Assembly (NCBI GenBank): GCA_947502645.1
Contig: CANNAD010000002.1
Location: 558,001-622,000, forward strand
Source: an uncultured Micrococcaceae bacterium
Lineage (GTDB): Bacteria; Actinomycetota; Actinomycetes; Actinomycetales; Micrococcaceae
Direction of reading: 5' to 3'
DNA: 64,000 bases
In this document: positions 9,721 through 18,626 of the stretch, in pieces
Layout: each line of letters opens with the position of its first letter
Position numbering within the stretch: position 1 is the stretch's first letter
Position numbers and translations under genes: made by a program
The notes under the pieces: generated by a model
Databases searched by the model: none
Told to the model about the DNA's origin: nothing
Seen by the model: only the letters and a program-made list of their open reading frames with translations

Positions 9721-10392
9721 TCAGCGTGCCGGAACGCCCTTGACGACGGCGTGTGGGCGCACGCCATTGACGACGACGGTGCCTGCGCCGGCGATCGCGC
9801 CGTATTCCACTCGGCACCCTTCGAGGATGATTGATCCCGATCCGAGGAGTGCGCCGGTTTCCACTGTGACGTCACCAGAAACGATCGCTCCTGGGTTGAC
9901 GGTAACGAAGGATTCGATGATGGCGTCATAGCCGATGATTGAGTTGGGGCTGAGTTGAACGTGGCGTCCCAGTTCCACGTTGGCGGATATCTGGACGCCC
10001 GCGCAGATGATGGTGCCTGCCCCTATAGCCACTTGCGATCCGATGATGGCCATCGGGTGGATGGCGGTGGCGGGTGATAAGCCCGCTTCGTCCAGCATGG
10101 CGGCTGTGCGCCAGCGTACCGACGGGTTCGCTACACCGATCAGGTATTCGGCGCGTAGCCCTGATGCGAGGAAATCGGCGACGGTACCGAGGTGGATAAT
10201 TCCCCGATCCCGCAAGTATCTGATGTGCCTGGGCTTGGGATTGTCATCGACGACGCCGAGCAGACGGTAGGTAGGGCGGTCGCCATTGACGGCCTCCACA
10301 ATATCCAGGGTGTCTCGCCCAAATCCGCCAGAGCCGATCACAACGAGGGGTTGCAACCGGGCAGCGCTGGCCGCCCTGCTGCGTTGCCCCAT
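9721..10392 (-). CDS. NeuD/PglD-family sugar O/N-acyltransferase
   Basis: A 223-residue enzyme with an N-terminal PglD-type Rossmann domain (LVVIGSGGFGRDTLDIVEAVN) that binds the sugar nucleotide and a C-terminal left-handed beta-helix made of hexapeptide repeats (VAIGAGTIICAGVQISANVELG onward) that binds acetyl-CoA. NeuD and PglD acetylate sialic acid or UDP-amino sugars; the substrate here is unknown. The gene starts 4 bases after ddl and is the last of the murA-plsC-gpsA-ddl run. Its presence at the end of an envelope operon suggests modification of a surface sugar. Confidence 0.85.
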   Translation of the reverse strand: MGQRSRAASAARLQPLVVIGSGGFGRDTLDIVEAVNGDRPTYRLLGVVDDNPKPRHIRYLRDRGIIHLGTVADFLASGLRAEYLIGVANPSVRWRTAAMLDEAGLSPATAIHPMAIIGSQVAIGAGTIICAGVQISANVELGRHVQLSPNSIIGYDAIIESFVTVNPGAIVSGDVTVETGALLGSGSIILEGCRVEYGAIAGAGTVVVNGVRPHAVVKGVPAR

Positions 10393-10396
10393 GAAG

Positions 10397-11527
10397 CTAC
10401 CTCAATCCTGTTTTTCTGGTCAGTGCCAGATGGATCAGTTCGTCGATCAGTTCCGTGTACGGTAGTCCGGATTTTGCCCACATCTGCGGGTACATGCTGA
10501 TGGGGGTAAACCCGGGCATGGTGTTGATCTCGTTGATGATCAGTTCACCGCTGGGCGTGTAGAAGAAGTCCACCCGGGAGAGGCCTTCTGCAGCGACGGC
10601 GTCAAAGCCCTCTGCAGCCAGCCGCCGAACTTCCGTTGAAACCTCGGATGGGAGATCCGCGGGGCAGCTGAGTTTTGCCGCTGTCCCGTCTACGTACTTG
10701 GCCTCAAAATCATACCAGTCGTGTTCGTTATCCGATACGTCAATTTCGCCTGGCAGGCTGGTACGCGGGTCCTGGCCGTCTCGCCCCTGCAGGACGGCTA
10801 CTTCGATTTCCCTGCCTTCGATGCCGGCTTCCACGACAACTTTGGGATCCAGCTCTCTGGCGAACTCAATGGCCTGCCGAAGACCCTTCGGGGAGGTCAC
10901 GCGGGTGATGCCCATCGAGGAGCCTGCCCTCGCGGGTTTCACGAAGACCGGAAAGCTCAGTTGGCTGGCACGTTGGAGGCAGGCGTCCGCGTTGTTCTGC
11001 CACTGCCTGTCTGTGATGACTTCATATGGACCCACACGTAGGCCCGCTGATTCGAAGACGACCTTCATGAAGTGCTTGTCCATGCCGACAGCGGATGCCA
11101 GTACGCCTGCCCCTACATAGCGGACGTCAGCCATTTCCAGCAGTCCCTGCAAGGTCCCGTCCTCACCGAATGGGCCATGCAGCAGTGGCATGACGACGTC
11201 GATTCCACCGAGGCTACGTGGCGGCTGGTCCGGGGCGGTCACTACGAGTTCCTGCCCACCATCCACCTCTGACGTGAGTGAGACACCGGAGAGGGTAACC
11301 GTTTCATGGGAGCGGGTGACCTCCGGGAGGGTCTCTGACCGCAGAGACCACTGCGATGGATCCCCTGACATCAGGGACCACTGGCCGTCGCGTGTAATGC
11401 CGATGGGGACGACGTCGTACTTGGTCTTGTCAATGGCGTCCAGGACGCCGGCTGCGGTCACGCAACTCACGGCGTGCTCGCTGGATCGTCCACCAAAGAG
11501 AATGGCAATGCGGGGTTTGCGGCTCAC
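10397..11527 (-). CDS. ddl: D-alanine--D-alanine ligase
   Basis: Makes the D-Ala-D-Ala dipeptide for peptidoglycan. It is an ATP-grasp protein of 376 residues, the usual length. Visible motifs are RIAILFGGRSSEHAVS at the N-terminus, HGPFGEDGTLQGLLE, MDKHFMKVVFESAGL, the ATP-binding FVKPARAGSSMGITRV, and the metal-binding RVDFFYTPSGELIINEINTMPGF near the C-terminus. It overlaps gpsA by 4 bases. The cytoplasmic function is firmly assigned. Confidence 0.96.
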   Translation of the reverse strand: MSRKPRIAILFGGRSSEHAVSCVTAAGVLDAIDKTKYDVVPIGITRDGQWSLMSGDPSQWSLRSETLPEVTRSHETVTLSGVSLTSEVDGGQELVVTAPDQPPRSLGGIDVVMPLLHGPFGEDGTLQGLLEMADVRYVGAGVLASAVGMDKHFMKVVFESAGLRVGPYEVITDRQWQNNADACLQRASQLSFPVFVKPARAGSSMGITRVTSPKGLRQAIEFARELDPKVVVEAGIEGREIEVAVLQGRDGQDPRTSLPGEIDVSDNEHDWYDFEAKYVDGTAAKLSCPADLPSEVSTEVRRLAAEGFDAVAAEGLSRVDFFYTPSGELIINEINTMPGFTPISMYPQMWAKSGLPYTELIDELIHLALTRKTGLR

Positions 11528-12552
11528 TGCGGCCCTTCGGCTTTCAGCTCACGGGCCAATAAACGGGGGCCAAGTTCGGCAACGGAAATTTTGCCACGAA
11601 GGACGGCAACCACATTCTCTGTGATGGGGACAGAAACGTTGAGGTGTGTAGCGGCATCCAGAACAGCTTGCGCTGACTTGATGCCCTCTGCTGTCTGGTT
11701 CATGCGGTCTGTGACTTCTTCCAGCGACAGTCCCTCCCCCAGTAGGCGCCCGGCAGTGTGGTTGCGGGACAGTGGTGAAGAACAGGTGGCGATCAGGTCT
11801 CCCATACCAGCCAGCCCTGCCATGGTCTCTGCCTTGCCGCCGAGTGCCAGCGCCAATCTGGTGGTTTCTGCGAGGCCGCGTGTGATCACTGACGCCTTGG
11901 TGTTGTCCCCCATCTGACGGCCTTCACAGATGCCAACGGCGAGGGCAATGACGTTTTTGACGATCCCGCCTATTTCGGTTCCAACGACGTCCGTGTTGGT
12001 GTAGGGGCGGAAGTACGGCGCTGTGCAGCGGTTCGCGATGCGGACAGCGACGTCCTGGTCCGTGCAGGCCACCACGGACGCTGTGGGTTCCTGACGGGCG
12101 ATTTCCATGGCGAGGTTGGGACCGGACACCACCGCTATCTGGCGTGCTGGAAGGTCCAGTTCTTCCGCGATGACCTGGCTCATGCGTGAATCGGTGCCCA
12201 GCTCGAGCCCCTTCATCAGCGACACCACCAGGACATCCGGGCCAATCAGCGGCTTCCATTCCCGTAGCTGGGCGCGAAGAGTCTGGGCAGGAACGGCAAG
12301 AACCACCATGGTGACTCCAGCAAGTGCCTCGGCCACCAGCGGGTACGCCACGATGTTCTTTGGCAGGGCGATGTCATTCAGGTACTGCCGGTTACGGTGT
12401 TCGGCATTGATCTGATCCGCTATCTCGGGACGCCGGGCCCACAGTTTGATGTTCACGGCCGGGTTGGAGTCCGCCAGGATTTTAGCGAACGTTGTACCCC
12501 AGCTTCCAGCGCCCAGTACAGCAATGGCACCATCTGCGGCGTGGCCTCTCAC
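11524..12552 (-). CDS. gpsA: Glycerol-3-phosphate dehydrogenase [NAD(P)+]
   Basis: Reduces dihydroxyacetone phosphate to sn-glycerol-3-phosphate for phospholipid synthesis. The 342-residue protein has the nucleotide-binding VLGAGSWGTTFAKILAD, then SLMKGLE, VSGPNLAMEIARQEP, the catalytic Lys segment GGIVKNVIALAVGICEG and GLAGMGDLIATCSSPLSRNH. It overlaps plsC and ddl by 4 bases on either side, so the three are co-translated; product glycerol-3-phosphate feeds the phospholipid pathway in which PlsC acts. Confidence 0.96.
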   Translation of the reverse strand: MRGHAADGAIAVLGAGSWGTTFAKILADSNPAVNIKLWARRPEIADQINAEHRNRQYLNDIALPKNIVAYPLVAEALAGVTMVVLAVPAQTLRAQLREWKPLIGPDVLVVSLMKGLELGTDSRMSQVIAEELDLPARQIAVVSGPNLAMEIARQEPTASVVACTDQDVAVRIANRCTAPYFRPYTNTDVVGTEIGGIVKNVIALAVGICEGRQMGDNTKASVITRGLAETTRLALALGGKAETMAGLAGMGDLIATCSSPLSRNHTAGRLLGEGLSLEEVTDRMNQTAEGIKSAQAVLDAATHLNVSVPITENVVAVLRGKISVAELGPRLLARELKAEGPQ

Positions 12553-13298
12553 AACTGGCCATCCTCGTAGTCGCGCCCGGTCAGCCGCTGCTTTTTGGCG
12601 CGCGGATCCCAGCGCTCCGTAGGCGGTTGTTCCTGCCGCAACTCAGCAACAAGAACGGTCAAGGCAGCCATGATTCGTTCAGTTACTTCCTCAAGAACGG
12701 CCCCGGTCATGGGACGGTCGCGAAAGTCGGAGATATCCACGGGGTCCCCCACAACAAGCCGGACCTTCTTTCGTGGCCATAGGTGCAACCGCCGGGCATA
12801 GCGAGGGAAGACCTCCTGGGCGCCCCAGTGGGCAATGGGCACAATGGGTGCGCCAGTCTGCAGTGCAAGGCGGGCAGCACCGGTGTGACCCTTCATGGGC
12901 CACAGATCCGGGTCTCGTGTCAGGGTGCCTTCGGGGTACACAATGATCCCGCCGCCGTCATCGACGATCTCGCGGGCCAGGTTCAGCGGCCTACTTGCGC
13001 CGGCAGAAATTCGCTCGACGGGGATCTGCCGTGCCGCGCGGAGGGTGGCTCCCACAATGGGCACGTTGAACAGCGAAGCCTTGGCCAGGAAATGGGGCAT
13101 CACGTTCTGGTTGTACAGGAAATGCCCCACCACCACCGGATCAATTTCCGTGACGTGGTTTGGGCACACAATGAAACCGGTGTCCTGTGGAAGCTTCTCG
13201 ATACCGGACCACTCTTTGGTCATCAACAGGTTCATGACCGGACGCAGTGTGTTGGCCAGGAAGCTGAAGGTGAGCCGCGACTTCCGGGTCTCACTCAT
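12549..13298 (-). CDS. plsC: 1-acyl-sn-glycerol-3-phosphate acyltransferase
   Basis: Acylates lysophosphatidate to phosphatidate at the membrane. It is 249 residues long with the catalytic H-x4-D motif in CPNHVTEIDPVVVG, an acceptor-binding VYPEGTLTRDPDLWPMKGH and PIVPIAHWG. The protein is more basic at the C-terminus (RAKKQRLTGRDYED). It sits 9 bases after murA and overlaps gpsA by 4 bases. Confidence 0.93.
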   Translation of the reverse strand: MSETRKSRLTFSFLANTLRPVMNLLMTKEWSGIEKLPQDTGFIVCPNHVTEIDPVVVGHFLYNQNVMPHFLAKASLFNVPIVGATLRAARQIPVERISAGASRPLNLAREIVDDGGGIIVYPEGTLTRDPDLWPMKGHTGAARLALQTGAPIVPIAHWGAQEVFPRYARRLHLWPRKKVRLVVGDPVDISDFRDRPMTGAVLEEVTERIMAALTVLVAELRQEQPPTERWDPRAKKQRLTGRDYEDGQL

Positions 13299-13307
13299 CC
13301 AGTGACC

Positions 13308-14642
13308 CTACGCTGCATTGGTACGTAGGTCGATATCCACTCCGAGACCTTCGAGCTTCTCCTGAAAACGCTCATAGCCCCGGTTGATCAGTTCGATCCC
13401 CGTGACGTGGGAAACGCCGTCGGCTGCCAGTGCCGCAATCAGGTGGCTGAATCCGCCGCGCAGGTCAGGAATGTCGATGTCTGCGCCTTTAAGCTGCACG
13501 GGACCGGAGATGACGGCTGAGTGCTGGAAGTTCCGTTGCCCGAACCGGCACGGAACACTGCCGAGGCATTCGCGGTGCAACTGGATATTTGCTCCCATGC
13601 GAACCAGCGCCTCAGTGAAACCGAAACGGTTTTCATACACCGTCTCATGCACGATCGATACGCCACTGGCCTGGGTCAGTGCTACTACCAGTGGCTGCTG
13701 CCAGTCCGTCATGAATCCTGGGTGAACCCCTGTTTCCAGGACCAGCGGCTTGAGATCTCCGCCTGGGTGATAAAAGCGGATGCCGTCGTCATTGACGTCG
13801 AAAGCGCCGCCGACCTTGCGGTAGGTATTGAGGAAAGCGGTGAGGTCCTGCTGATCCGCGCCCTCAACATAGATGTCTCCGTGCGTCACCAGTGCGGCAG
13901 AGGCCCAGGAGGCTGATTCGTTGCGGTCCGGTAGCGCCCGGTGGTTGTAACCGGTGAGCTCTTCCACGCCTTCGATGCGGATCACCCTGTCCGTCTGGAC
14001 GGAGATGATGGCACCCATCTTCTGCAGAACGGCAATGAGGTCCATGATTTCGGGTTCAATCGCGGCACCGGCGAGCTCGGTGATGCCCTGCGCACGGCAC
14101 GCGGTGAGCAGCACCTGCTCGGTAGCGCCCACGGAGGGGTACGGAAGCTCAACCTTGGCACCGTGGAGTCCCTTGGGCGCGGAGATGGAGATACCGCCGG
14201 GACGCTTCTCCACCACAGCACCGAAGTTGCGGAGCACCTGCATGTGGTAATCAATGGGGCGATCGCCAATTTTGCATCCGCCGAGGTCCGGGATGAACGC
14301 TTCGCCGAGGCTATGCATCAGGGGGCCACAGAACAGGATGGGGATCCGGGAATCTCCCGCATGGGCGTCGATTTCACGGGAGGGCGCGGTCTTGGCGTTC
14401 TGAGGATCCATGGTGAGGTCCCCAGTGACTGGGTCCTTGGTAACTTCCACACCATGAATGGTCAGCAACGAGGTGACGACGTCGACGTCCTTGATCTCCG
14501 GAACGTTCCGGAGAATGGACGGCGTGCTGCCCAGCAGGGCGGCGACCATAGCCTTGGGAACGAGGTTCTTTGCCCCGCGTACCGCTACTTTGCCGTTGAG
14601 CGGAACACCGCCGCGAATGGTCAGAACGCTATCCATGAACAC
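13308..14642 (-). CDS. murA: UDP-N-acetylglucosamine 1-carboxyvinyltransferase
   Basis: First committed step of peptidoglycan synthesis, adding enolpyruvate to UDP-GlcNAc. It has 444 residues and the EPSP-synthase fold, with RGAKNLVPKAMVAALLG near the N-terminus (Lys-Asn pair), the loop DLGGCKIGDRPID that carries the catalytic Cys (the residue attacked by fosfomycin), and the late ISGPVQLKGADIDIPDLRGG. Cys, not Asp, is present at the catalytic position. ATG at 14642 or 14636 (MDSVL) could start it. Gap of 110 bases to leuD; first gene of the run down to the NeuD-like acyltransferase. Confidence 0.96.
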   Translation of the reverse strand: MFMDSVLTIRGGVPLNGKVAVRGAKNLVPKAMVAALLGSTPSILRNVPEIKDVDVVTSLLTIHGVEVTKDPVTGDLTMDPQNAKTAPSREIDAHAGDSRIPILFCGPLMHSLGEAFIPDLGGCKIGDRPIDYHMQVLRNFGAVVEKRPGGISISAPKGLHGAKVELPYPSVGATEQVLLTACRAQGITELAGAAIEPEIMDLIAVLQKMGAIISVQTDRVIRIEGVEELTGYNHRALPDRNESASWASAALVTHGDIYVEGADQQDLTAFLNTYRKVGGAFDVNDDGIRFYHPGGDLKPLVLETGVHPGFMTDWQQPLVVALTQASGVSIVHETVYENRFGFTEALVRMGANIQLHRECLGSVPCRFGQRNFQHSAVISGPVQLKGADIDIPDLRGGFSHLIAALAADGVSHVTGIELINRGYERFQEKLEGLGVDIDLRTNAA

Positions 14643-14752
14643 CTGTTTTCCTCGAAATATCCAAGCCTCCCAACACTAAAGGCTCCAGATAATCATAGGA
14701 GCTAGAGTTACCAGACTGAAATGCAGCACGCTGATCTGTTACCGCACACGGA

Positions 14753-15352
14753 TCAGGTCCGCGCAGGCAAAGTCCTTGGTTTCCAGCTGGGACGCGTTGA
14801 TTCGTAAGCTGTGATGTCCTCTTCGTGGCGCAGGGTGAGACCAATATCATCCAGGCCTTCCATAAGCCGCCAACGCGTGTAGTCATCGATGGTGAACGGT
14901 GCCACCAGAGTGTCACACGTGACCGTTCGGGACTCGAGGTCAACGGTGATCTCCGTTCCGGGGTGGTTTTCCAGAATTTTCCAGATCTGTTCGATGTCCT
15001 CCTGCGCTACCTCCGCAGCGAGAAGCCCCTGTTTTCCGGAGTTTCCCCTGAAAATATCTGCAAAGCGCGAGCTGAGGACCACACGGAATCCGTAGTCTTT
15101 CAGCGCCCAGACAGCGTGCTCCCGGGAAGATCCGGTTCCGAAGTCGCGTCCAGCCACCAGTACGGAACCGCGGGAGAATGGTTCCTTGTTCAGAATGAAT
15201 TCCGGGTCCTTCCGCCAGGCGGAGAAGAGGGCATCTTCAAACCCGGTGCGGGTGATCCGCTTCAGATACACCGCAGGGATGATGGTGTCAGTATCAACGT
15301 TGGACTGACGCAGCGGCACGCCAATGCCGGTGTGGGTGATGATCGGTTCCAT
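14753..15352 (-). CDS. leuD: 3-isopropylmalate dehydratase, small subunit
   Basis: Partner of LeuC in converting 2- to 3-isopropylmalate in leucine synthesis. From ATG 15352 the protein starts [20 protein letters not shown] and continues with [32 protein letters not shown] and [15 protein letters not shown]. The frame is open upstream to 15517, but that part overlaps leuC and is low-complexity, so it is rejected. Ten bases separate it from the leuC stop. It contains no iron-sulphur ligands, as expected for the swivelling small subunit. Confidence 0.95.
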   Translation of the reverse strand: MEPIITHTGIGVPLRQSNVDTDTIIPAVYLKRITRTGFEDALFSAWRKDPEFILNKEPFSRGSVLVAGRDFGTGSSREHAVWALKDYGFRVVLSSRFADIFRGNSGKQGLLAAEVAQEDIEQIWKILENHPGTEITVDLESRTVTCDTLVAPFTIDDYTRWRLMEGLDDIGLTLRHEEDITAYESTRPSWKPRTLPART

Positions 15353-15362
15353 GGCGGTGCTC

Positions 15363-16826
15363 CTAGGCTGCGTTGCTGGCTGGTTCGGTGGCTGCTGCGG
15401 CTGTGGGCAGCGGATCGAGGTCCGACGGCGAGCTGAGGGTGCCGCGGACGGCGGTGGCTGCTGCGACAACCGGTGAGACCAGGTGCGTTCTGCCGCCCTT
15501 GCCCTGGCGTCCTTCAAAGTTGCGGTTGGACGTTGACGCGCAGCGCTCCCCCGGTGCGAGCTGGTCCGGGTTCATGCCAAGGCACATGGAGCAGCCAGCG
15601 AACCTCCATTCCCCGCCGAAGTCAGTGAAGACCTTGTCCAGTCCTTCGGCTTCGGCCTCGAGCCGGACCCTTGCTGATCCGGGGACCACCATGAAGCGGA
15701 TGTTCGGGTCCTTTTTCCGTCCACGGATGATGTCTGCTGCGATGCGTAGATCCTCTACCCGGCTGTTGGTGCAGGAACCGAGGAATACGGTGTCCACCCG
15801 GATGTCTTTCATGGGCGTCCCGGGAACCAGATCCATGTAGGTCAGCGCGCGTTGGCAGGCCGCCTGGTCATTCTCGTCCTGGAAGTCCTCCGGTGCTGGC
15901 ACCGACTGGGACAGTGACACCCCCTGCCCGGGATTGGTTCCCCAGGTGACGAATGGCTCCAGTGTGTCTGCGTCCAGGTTGACCTCGGCGTCGAACACGG
16001 CGTCGTCGTCGGTTTTCAGTGATGTCCAGTATTCGACGGCGGCATCCCAGTCCTCGCCCTGTGGGGCGTGCGGTTTGTCCTTGAGGTAGTCGAAGGTGGT
16101 TTGGTCCGGGGCGATCATGCCGGCGCGGGCACCGGCTTCGATGGACATGTTGCAGATGGTCATGCGGGCTTCCATGGAGAGGCTGCGAATGGCGGATCCG
16201 CGGTATTCAAGGACGTAGCCCTGGCCTCCGCCGGTGCTGATCTTGGCGATCACAGCGAGGATGATGTCCTTGGAAGTTACACCGGGCTTCAGGGTGCCTT
16301 CCACGTTGATGGCCATGGTTTTGAAGGGATTCAGCGGCAGGGTCTGCGTAGCCATGACGTGCTCCACCTCGGAGGTGCCGATGCCCATGGCCAGCGCCCC
16401 GAAAGCGCCGTGGGTGGAGGTGTGGGAGTCCCCGCAGACAACGGTGAGGCCTGGCTGGGTGAGGCCCAGTTGGGGGCCGACGACGTGGACGATTCCCTGC
16501 TCGGCGTCCCCGAGGGAGTGGATTCGCACCCCGTATTCTTCGCAGTTGTTGCGCAGCGTCTGGATCTGTTTGCGGCTGGTGGGCTCGGCGATCGGTTTGT
16601 CGATGTCGATCGTGGGGGTGTTGTGATCCTCGGTGGCGATGGTGAGATCCACTCTCCGCAGGGGCCGGTCCGCCATCCGCAGACCCTCGAATGCTTGCGG
16701 CGATGTGACCTCGTGGATGAGATGAAGGTCAATGTAGAGAAGGTCCGGCTGACCGTCCTCGCCTTTGCGGACCAGGTGGTCTTCCCACACCTTTTCGGCG
16801 AGTGTTTTCTTTGTATGACCGGCCAT
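15363..16826 (-). CDS. leuC: 3-isopropylmalate dehydratase, large subunit
   Basis: Aconitase-type enzyme of leucine synthesis, about 487 residues from ATG 16826 ([15 protein letters not shown]); an earlier in-frame start at 16847 adds residues not typical of the family. Iron-sulphur ligands are visible in [15 protein letters not shown] and in [31 protein letters not shown] and [19 protein letters not shown] are further signatures. The C-terminus ends in an Ala/Ser/Pro-rich tail. It is divergent from an NdgR/LtbR-type regulator that is known in related bacteria to control leuCD. Confidence 0.96.
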   Translation of the reverse strand: MAGHTKKTLAEKVWEDHLVRKGEDGQPDLLYIDLHLIHEVTSPQAFEGLRMADRPLRRVDLTIATEDHNTPTIDIDKPIAEPTSRKQIQTLRNNCEEYGVRIHSLGDAEQGIVHVVGPQLGLTQPGLTVVCGDSHTSTHGAFGALAMGIGTSEVEHVMATQTLPLNPFKTMAINVEGTLKPGVTSKDIILAVIAKISTGGGQGYVLEYRGSAIRSLSMEARMTICNMSIEAGARAGMIAPDQTTFDYLKDKPHAPQGEDWDAAVEYWTSLKTDDDAVFDAEVNLDADTLEPFVTWGTNPGQGVSLSQSVPAPEDFQDENDQAACQRALTYMDLVPGTPMKDIRVDTVFLGSCTNSRVEDLRIAADIIRGRKKDPNIRFMVVPGSARVRLEAEAEGLDKVFTDFGGEWRFAGCSMCLGMNPDQLAPGERCASTSNRNFEGRQGKGGRTHLVSPVVAAATAVRGTLSSPSDLDPLPTAAAATEPASNAA

Positions 16827-16865
16827 GGCCAGCTCCCTCCACGTCATGAGTGCAGCAACTTGTTA

Positions 16866-16896
16866 TCTGCAGAGACTTGCATCTCAGATAATGAGA
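16866..16896. promoter_or_regulatory. Candidate operator in the leuC / IclR-regulator divergent region
   Basis: The 85-base gap between leuC and the regulator contains two inverted repeats: the 8-base palindrome TCTGCAGA at 16866-16873 and TCTCA-GATAA-TGAGA (perfect 5-base arms) at 16882-16896. In Corynebacterium and Streptomyces, LtbR/NdgR binds between its own gene and leuC. These are therefore plausible binding sites, though I cannot match them to a published consensus. Confidence 0.45.
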
Positions 16897-16911
16897 CGGC
16901 AATATCAGTCT

Positions 16912-17640
16912 ATGGACAACTCTAGCGGTGTCGGCGTGATTGATAAAGCAGCTATGGTGCTGGATGCTCTCGAAGCCGGCCCTACTACCCTTGCTCAATT
17001 GGTCGCGGCTACCGGATTGGCGCGTCCCACGGTCCACCGGTTGGCTCTGGCCCTGGTGCATCACCGGCTGGTTGGCCGCGACATGCAGAACCGGTTTGTG
17101 CTGGGTACACGTGTGGTGGAACTGGCTGCAGCCGCGGGTGAAGACAGGCTGATTGCCTCCGCCGGTCCTGTACTGCTGGCCCTACGAGACGCCACGGGAG
17201 AAAGCGCACAAGTGTTCCGGCGCCAGGGAGAATGGCGTGTGTGTGTGGCTTCTGCTGAACGCCCTATCGGGCTCAGGGACACCATTCCCGTTGGCACCCA
17301 ACTCACCATGAAGGCCGGTTCAGCCGCTCAGGTGCTGCTCTCGTGGGAGGACCATGACCGCTTGGTGGAAGGGCTGCACAACGCGCGCTTCACGCCTACT
17401 GTGCTGGCTGGCGTCCGACGTCGGGGCTGGGCTCAGAGCCTCGGGGAGCGGGAGTTGGGGGTGGCGTCCGTTTCGGCACCGGTTCGAGGGCCGTCCGGGC
17501 GCGTGATCGCCGCTGTTTCGATTTCCGGCCCCATGGAACGTTTAACGCGCCAGCCTGGGCGGCTTCATGCCGAGGTGGTTTCCAAAGCCGCAGCAGAGTT
17601 GACGGAGGCCCTGAAGGTTTCCACAGATAGCGTGGCCTAG
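16912..17640 (+). CDS. ndgR: IclR-family regulator of leucine genes (NdgR/LtbR type)
   Basis: A 242-residue DNA-binding protein. It starts MDNSSGVGVIDKAAMVLDAL, has an N-terminal winged helix-turn-helix (LAQLVAATGLARPTVHRLA, about 22-45) and an IclR effector domain with RRQGEWRVCVASAERPIGLRDT and VRRRGWAQSLGERELGVASVSAP. The sequence and the divergent leuCD are those of Streptomyces NdgR and Corynebacterium LtbR, which regulate leuCD and other amino-acid genes. The open frame extends upstream to 16825, but ATG 16912 fits the family start. It converges on thiL with a 4-base overlap. Confidence 0.9.
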   Translation: MDNSSGVGVIDKAAMVLDALEAGPTTLAQLVAATGLARPTVHRLALALVHHRLVGRDMQNRFVLGTRVVELAAAAGEDRLIASAGPVLLALRDATGESAQVFRRQGEWRVCVASAERPIGLRDTIPVGTQLTMKAGSAAQVLLSWEDHDRLVEGLHNARFTPTVLAGVRRRGWAQSLGERELGVASVSAPVRGPSGRVIAAVSISGPMERLTRQPGRLHAEVVSKAAAELTEALKVSTDSVA

Positions 17641-18626
17641 CGCTGGAAGTGATCCCACCCGGACTGTTCCAGCGGTGACCCGTCCATCGTCACGCCGCTA
17701 CCTTCGGCCACACTGCCTATGGCGGCAAAGCCTTCCGGGAGTGTTGCCCCGCGTGGAAAGCAGGCCAGCAGCCCGTGGTCCTCTCCCCCACCCAAGACCC
17801 AGTCCATGGCATTGATGCCCAGGTGATTCGCGGCCTCGCATAGCTTGTCCGCGAAATTGCCCAGCGCGCCGCCGTTGTAGTCAAGTGCTACGCCGCTCGC
17901 AGTTGCCAGACGCTGGCCGTCGCGTACCAGTCCGTCGGAGATATCCATCATGGCCGTCGCTCCTGCGGCTGACGCCGCTGGGCCCAGTTTCAGCGGAGGC
18001 CAAGGCCTGGACTGGCTCTGCGTCAATGATCTGAGAGAGGCGGGCAGCGCGGCTTCGCTCCGGCTGTCCTCGAGAATCGCCAAACCGGCTGCTGCATATC
18101 CGAGATTGCCACCCACCGCGATGAGTTCTCCGACGGATGCACCACTGCGTAATACCGGGTTCCGGCCTTCAAGATCACCGGTGACCGCCGCGGTGACCAC
18201 TATTTCGTTGCCTCGGCCGAGGTCCCCTCCCACTATGGAGCAGCCAGTGGCCCCCAGCCGCCGGATGGCTGCGCTCAGACCGTCAGCCAGGTCCTCCACC
18301 CAGGCAACTGGCGTGCTGGCGGGCAACGTGAGGCTGACGACGAGGGACGTAGGTGTGGCTCCCATTGCGTTGATGTCGGAGAGGTTTTGCGCTGCGGATT
18401 TCCAACCGACGTCGAACCCTGTGGAGCCATACCCGCTGGACCAGGACAGGCGGAAGTCCTGGTCCTGGACGAGTGTGTCTATGGAGATGACGGTGCGCTT
18501 GTCAGGCGCAGCGATCACTGCGGCGTCGTCCCCGGGGCCTACGATCGGGGTTCGCGGTTCGAGCCGGGGGAAGATGCGTTCGAGGAGCGCGCCTTCGCTG
18601 ATGTCTCCAACGGTCTGGTTGGTCAT
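17637..18626 (-). CDS. thiL: Thiamine-monophosphate kinase
   Basis: Phosphorylates thiamine monophosphate to the active pyrophosphate. It is 329 residues of the PurM/ThiL fold with IVGPGDDAAVIAAPD near the N-terminus, SDINAMGATPTSLVVSL, SIVGGDLGRGNEIVVT, MMDISDGLVRDGQRLA and GGGEDHGLLACFP. It overlaps the upstream GTPase gene by 4 bases and is therefore the last gene of a three-gene operon with the two membrane GTPases. Confidence 0.93.
   Translation of the reverse strand: MTNQTVGDISEGALLERIFPRLEPRTPIVGPGDDAAVIAAPDKRTVISIDTLVQDQDFRLSWSSGYGSTGFDVGWKSAAQNLSDINAMGATPTSLVVSLTLPASTPVAWVEDLADGLSAAIRRLGATGCSIVGGDLGRGNEIVVTAAVTGDLEGRNPVLRSGASVGELIAVGGNLGYAAAGLAILEDSRSEAALPASLRSLTQSQSRPWPPLKLGPAASAAGATAMMDISDGLVRDGQRLATASGVALDYNGGALGNFADKLCEAANHLGINAMDWVLGGGEDHGLLACFPRGATLPEGFAAIGSVAEGSGVTMDGSPLEQSGWDHFQR

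Noticed and set aside
15353-15517. Longer leuD start
   Set aside because: It overlaps leuC and encodes a Pro/Gln-rich stretch unlike LeuD. ATG 15352 fits the family.
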